Positions 62,230 through 64,000 of a DNA stretch of 64,000 bases are shown here, one piece after another. The stretch covers positions 434,001 through 498,000 of the forward strand of contig NZ_QQRR01000002.1 in assembly GCF_003439925.1 (NCBI RefSeq). The letters are read 5' to 3'. A program made the position numbers and the translations under genes. The notes under the pieces are model-generated. The model saw nothing but the letters and a program-made list of their open reading frames with translations, had not been told where the DNA came from and searched no databases. The DNA is from Haloprofundus halophilus. GTDB taxonomy: Archaea; Halobacteriota; Halobacteria; Halobacteriales; Haloferacaceae. Position 1 is the stretch's first letter, and each line of letters opens with the position of its first letter.

Positions 62230-63375
62230 ATGGTACGTCAGCAGACGCGGCGGCAGTTCCTCGCGGCGGGAGCGACGGCGACGACGGCAGCCGTCGCGGG
62301 CTGTCTCGTCGGCTCGGCCGACGCAGAGGGCGTGTTCCGACCGCCCGTCGACCTCCGCGGGGCGATATATCTCCCGGCACGGGCGTACAACACGTACCAG
62401 ATGTGGGCCGACTACGACGAGGCCGTCGTCGAGCGGGACCTCGGGTACGCGGCGTCGCTGAATCTCAACGCCGTCCGGACGTGGGTGAACTACGAGTTCT
62501 GGATGGAAGACCCCGAAGCGCACCGCCGCGCGATCGACCACTTCCTCGCCGCGGCGGCCGAACGCGATATCGGCGTCCTCCTCGGACTCTTCGAGGGCGT
62601 CGGACAGCAGCCGACGGAAGCGAATCTCGAAGACACCGACCCGCTCACGGCGACAGCGGTTCAGTCACCCGCGCTCTGGCACCTCGAGCGGCGCGACCGG
62701 TGGGAGAACTCGCGGCGGTTCGTCCGGTGGTTCATGGCGCGCTACCGCGACGACGAGCGACTGCTCGCCATCGAAGCGATGAACGAGCCGGGGTGGGCCT
62801 CGTTGAAGCTTCGGTTCGCCGAGGCCATGTTTCGAACGCTCACCGAAGAGCGCGGGTCGGTGCCGCTCACCGTCGGGTCGACGAGTCTCGCAAACAACGC
62901 GCAGTATCTCGATTGGGGCGCGGACATCCTCCAGTTTCACTACAACTTCGCCAACCGCCCCGGAACCATCGAGAACCTCCTCGCGGACGCAAATCGACTC
63001 GCGTCGCGCGTCGACAAACCCGTCTGGTTCTCCGAGTGGCAGCGAATTCGAACGGGCGTCGGATTCACCGGCGAGGTGACACACGACGACTGGTATCCGA
63101 ACTACTCGTCGCTCGCACCCGTCATCCGCCGTGCGGGCGTCGACAACTTCTTCTGGTCGCTGATGATCAAACCGGCCTACGTGGTCGTCCAGCGGAAAAA
63201 CGGCGTCGTCAACGGTGTCTTCCACGAGGACGGCGCGGTGTGGAGTCTCGACGACGCGCGGGCTCTCAAAGCGATGTCCGGCGACGACGAGTTCCACGCC
63301 GAGGAGCGCCCCGAGTGGCCCGCGTGGGCGGAGTCAGCGACGCAGTGGGTTCCACGTGGACCCTCCGAGCAGTGA
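62230..63375 (+). CDS. Tat-exported glycoside-hydrolase-like lipoprotein (GH5-like)
   Basis: 381 residues from ATG 62230. The signal RQQTRRQFLAAGATATTAA then VAGC is a Tat lipobox signal (Cys25). The mature part is a TIM-barrel with LNAVRTWVNYEFWME on strand 2, the acid/base glutamate in LLAIEAMNEPGW (Glu186), and the nucleophile glutamate in DKPVWFSEWQR (Glu269), matching clan GH-A cellulase/mannanase-like glycosidases. Activity on a plant or exopolysaccharide is plausible; the exact family is uncertain. A TATA-like GTTAATTAA at about 62198-62206 fits a start close to the ATG. Confidence 0.82.
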   Translation: MVRQQTRRQFLAAGATATTAAVAGCLVGSADAEGVFRPPVDLRGAIYLPARAYNTYQMWADYDEAVVERDLGYAASLNLNAVRTWVNYEFWMEDPEAHRRAIDHFLAAAAERDIGVLLGLFEGVGQQPTEANLEDTDPLTATAVQSPALWHLERRDRWENSRRFVRWFMARYRDDERLLAIEAMNEPGWASLKLRFAEAMFRTLTEERGSVPLTVGSTSLANNAQYLDWGADILQFHYNFANRPGTIENLLADANRLASRVDKPVWFSEWQRIRTGVGFTGEVTHDDWYPNYSSLAPVIRRAGVDNFFWSLMIKPAYVVVQRKNGVVNGVFHEDGAVWSLDDARALKAMSGDDEFHAEERPEWPAWAESATQWVPRGPSEQ

Positions 63376-63420
63376 TCGGGGTTCGAGTCGAGCGACTCGC
63401 AGTCTGTGCGTCTCACCGAC

Positions 63421-64000
63421 TCAGCATCTAGTCCACGCGACCAGTTGCCGGAGGGACGGGAAACCCCGGTGGACGTCGGTCCCCTGGTTACGCTGGGCCT
63501 GCACGCCGGAGAGTCGGTTGACCCACCGGACCGTCTCGACGCCGACGATGTTCCCCCGGGGTTCGCTGTCGGCGACCCGGATACCCGCTGCACGCTCGAG
63601 AGAGAGCCCGTAGGTGTTGTTCGTCGCTGTGACGGTGCTGATGCGTCCGCAGGTGCTCTTGCGGTAGTCGATACCGCGGTGCCAGTCGCGCACCTCGAGG
63701 TCGGTGACCGTGACGTTCCGCGCGTCGGCGGCGGTGACGGCGATACCAGTCGTGTTGCTCACGCCGTTCCCGTCGACGCGGTGGCCGTCACCGTCGAGGA
63801 CGACGTCGCCGGCGTCGATACGGATACACGCACGAGACAGAAGCGTCCCGCCCCCGTTCTCGATGTCCTCGGTGAGCGCGTATCTGCCGGGTTCCGAGAT
63901 AGTCGTGCACGAATCTATCGGCGTCACCCCGGAGGTGACGTCGGACGGCCCCGTGGCCGACCTGCCGTCGGCAGCGACGGGAGTCCCTACTGACCCCGCC
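63421..64000 (-). CDS. Right-handed beta-helix (NosD/pectate-lyase-like) protein, N-terminally truncated by window edge
   Basis: The frame is open to the last base of the window, so the N-terminus lies beyond it; a GTG at 63927 is internal. The sequence PIDSCTTISEPGRYALTEDI followed by VVLDGDGHRVDGNGVSNTTG and VTVTDLEVRDWHRGIDYRKS is a series of parallel beta-helix rungs (NosD/CASH type). The region before, SVGTPVAADGRSA, looks like the end of a signal peptide. A cell-surface or secreted carbohydrate-related role is likely. The C-terminus is short and irregular (SLRQLVAWTRC). It converges with the glycosidase-like gene. Confidence 0.75.
   Translation of the reverse strand, partial: AGSVGTPVAADGRSATGPSDVTSGVTPIDSCTTISEPGRYALTEDIENGGGTLLSRACIRIDAGDVVLDGDGHRVDGNGVSNTTGIAVTAADARNVTVTDLEVRDWHRGIDYRKSTCGRISTVTATNNTYGLSLERAAGIRVADSEPRGNIVGVETVRWVNRLSGVQAQRNQGTDVHRGFPSLRQLVAWTRC

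Overview
The window comes from a haloarchaeon (class Halobacteria). The DNA is uniformly GC-rich, and nearly every protein is strongly acidic (Asp/Glu-rich, Lys-poor). Secreted proteins carry twin-arginine signals. The gene content is archaeal: HMG-CoA reductase, transcription factor TFS, a SAMP1-type ubiquitin-like modifier, type II methionine aminopeptidase, a split GMP synthase B subunit, an archaeal-type signal peptidase, a DUF63 protein and many haloarchaea-only small zinc-ribbon proteins. Several genes have a TATA-like element about 26 nt before a start codon, as expected for leaderless haloarchaeal mRNAs. No rRNA, tRNA, CRISPR array or intact insertion sequence was seen. Most of the region looks like ordinary chromosome.

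Layout. 1-6.4 kb: end of a small conserved gene, a Vms1-like ribosome-rescue hydrolase, a dgcN-dgcA pair for D-glutamate, a membrane protein, PspA, an alpha/beta hydrolase and a low-GC membrane peptide. 6.4-14.1 kb: mostly minus-strand genes (TFS, two acidic zinc-binding proteins, a KaiC-like protein with a degenerate P-loop, a beta-RFAP-synthase-like GHMP protein, a cupin, guaAb and pyrG). 14.3-20.4 kb: PHP phosphatase, enoyl-reductase-like protein with repetitive acidic tail, aldo/keto reductase, a structured intergenic stretch, a truncated MFS gene and a 2-oxoacid dehydrogenase E1 alpha/beta pair. 20.5-27.9 kb: regulator, FNT transporter, amidohydrolase, hmgA, small membrane and zinc proteins, BrkB protein, cupin. 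28.2-32.2 kb: a second E1 alpha/beta pair with a stand-alone lipoyl protein, then a hairpin array and icd.

32.5-46.8 kb: mechanosensitive channel, isoaspartyl peptidase, secreted protein, map, HIT and CDF proteins, signal peptidase, lipoproteins, a tRNA methylthiotransferase, a PQQ-propeller lipoprotein and an amino-acid permease with UspA domains. 47-52.8 kb: a nucleoside/deoxyribose catabolism neighbourhood (Lrp-TrkA_C regulator, deoC, PfkB kinase, a protein resembling nucleoside deoxyribosyltransferases, an HTH regulator and uridine phosphorylase). 53-56.8 kb: a K+ channel diverging from two membrane-anchored TrkA_C proteins. 57-64 kb: samp1, a Rieske protein, ppc, pyrF, a Tat-exported glycosidase-like protein and a partial beta-helix protein.

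The most unusual structure is the pairing of gene 3' ends with repeat arrays. Downstream of icd lies a series of triloop hairpins, several of which re-encode the icd C-terminus plus stop with different synonymous codons. Downstream of the K+ channel gene, seven 25-26 bp repeats each re-encode the channel's last codons plus stop. A third, weaker case follows the second TrkA_C gene. These could be scars of repeated integration at gene ends, or terminal duplications maintained as terminators; the sequence alone does not decide.
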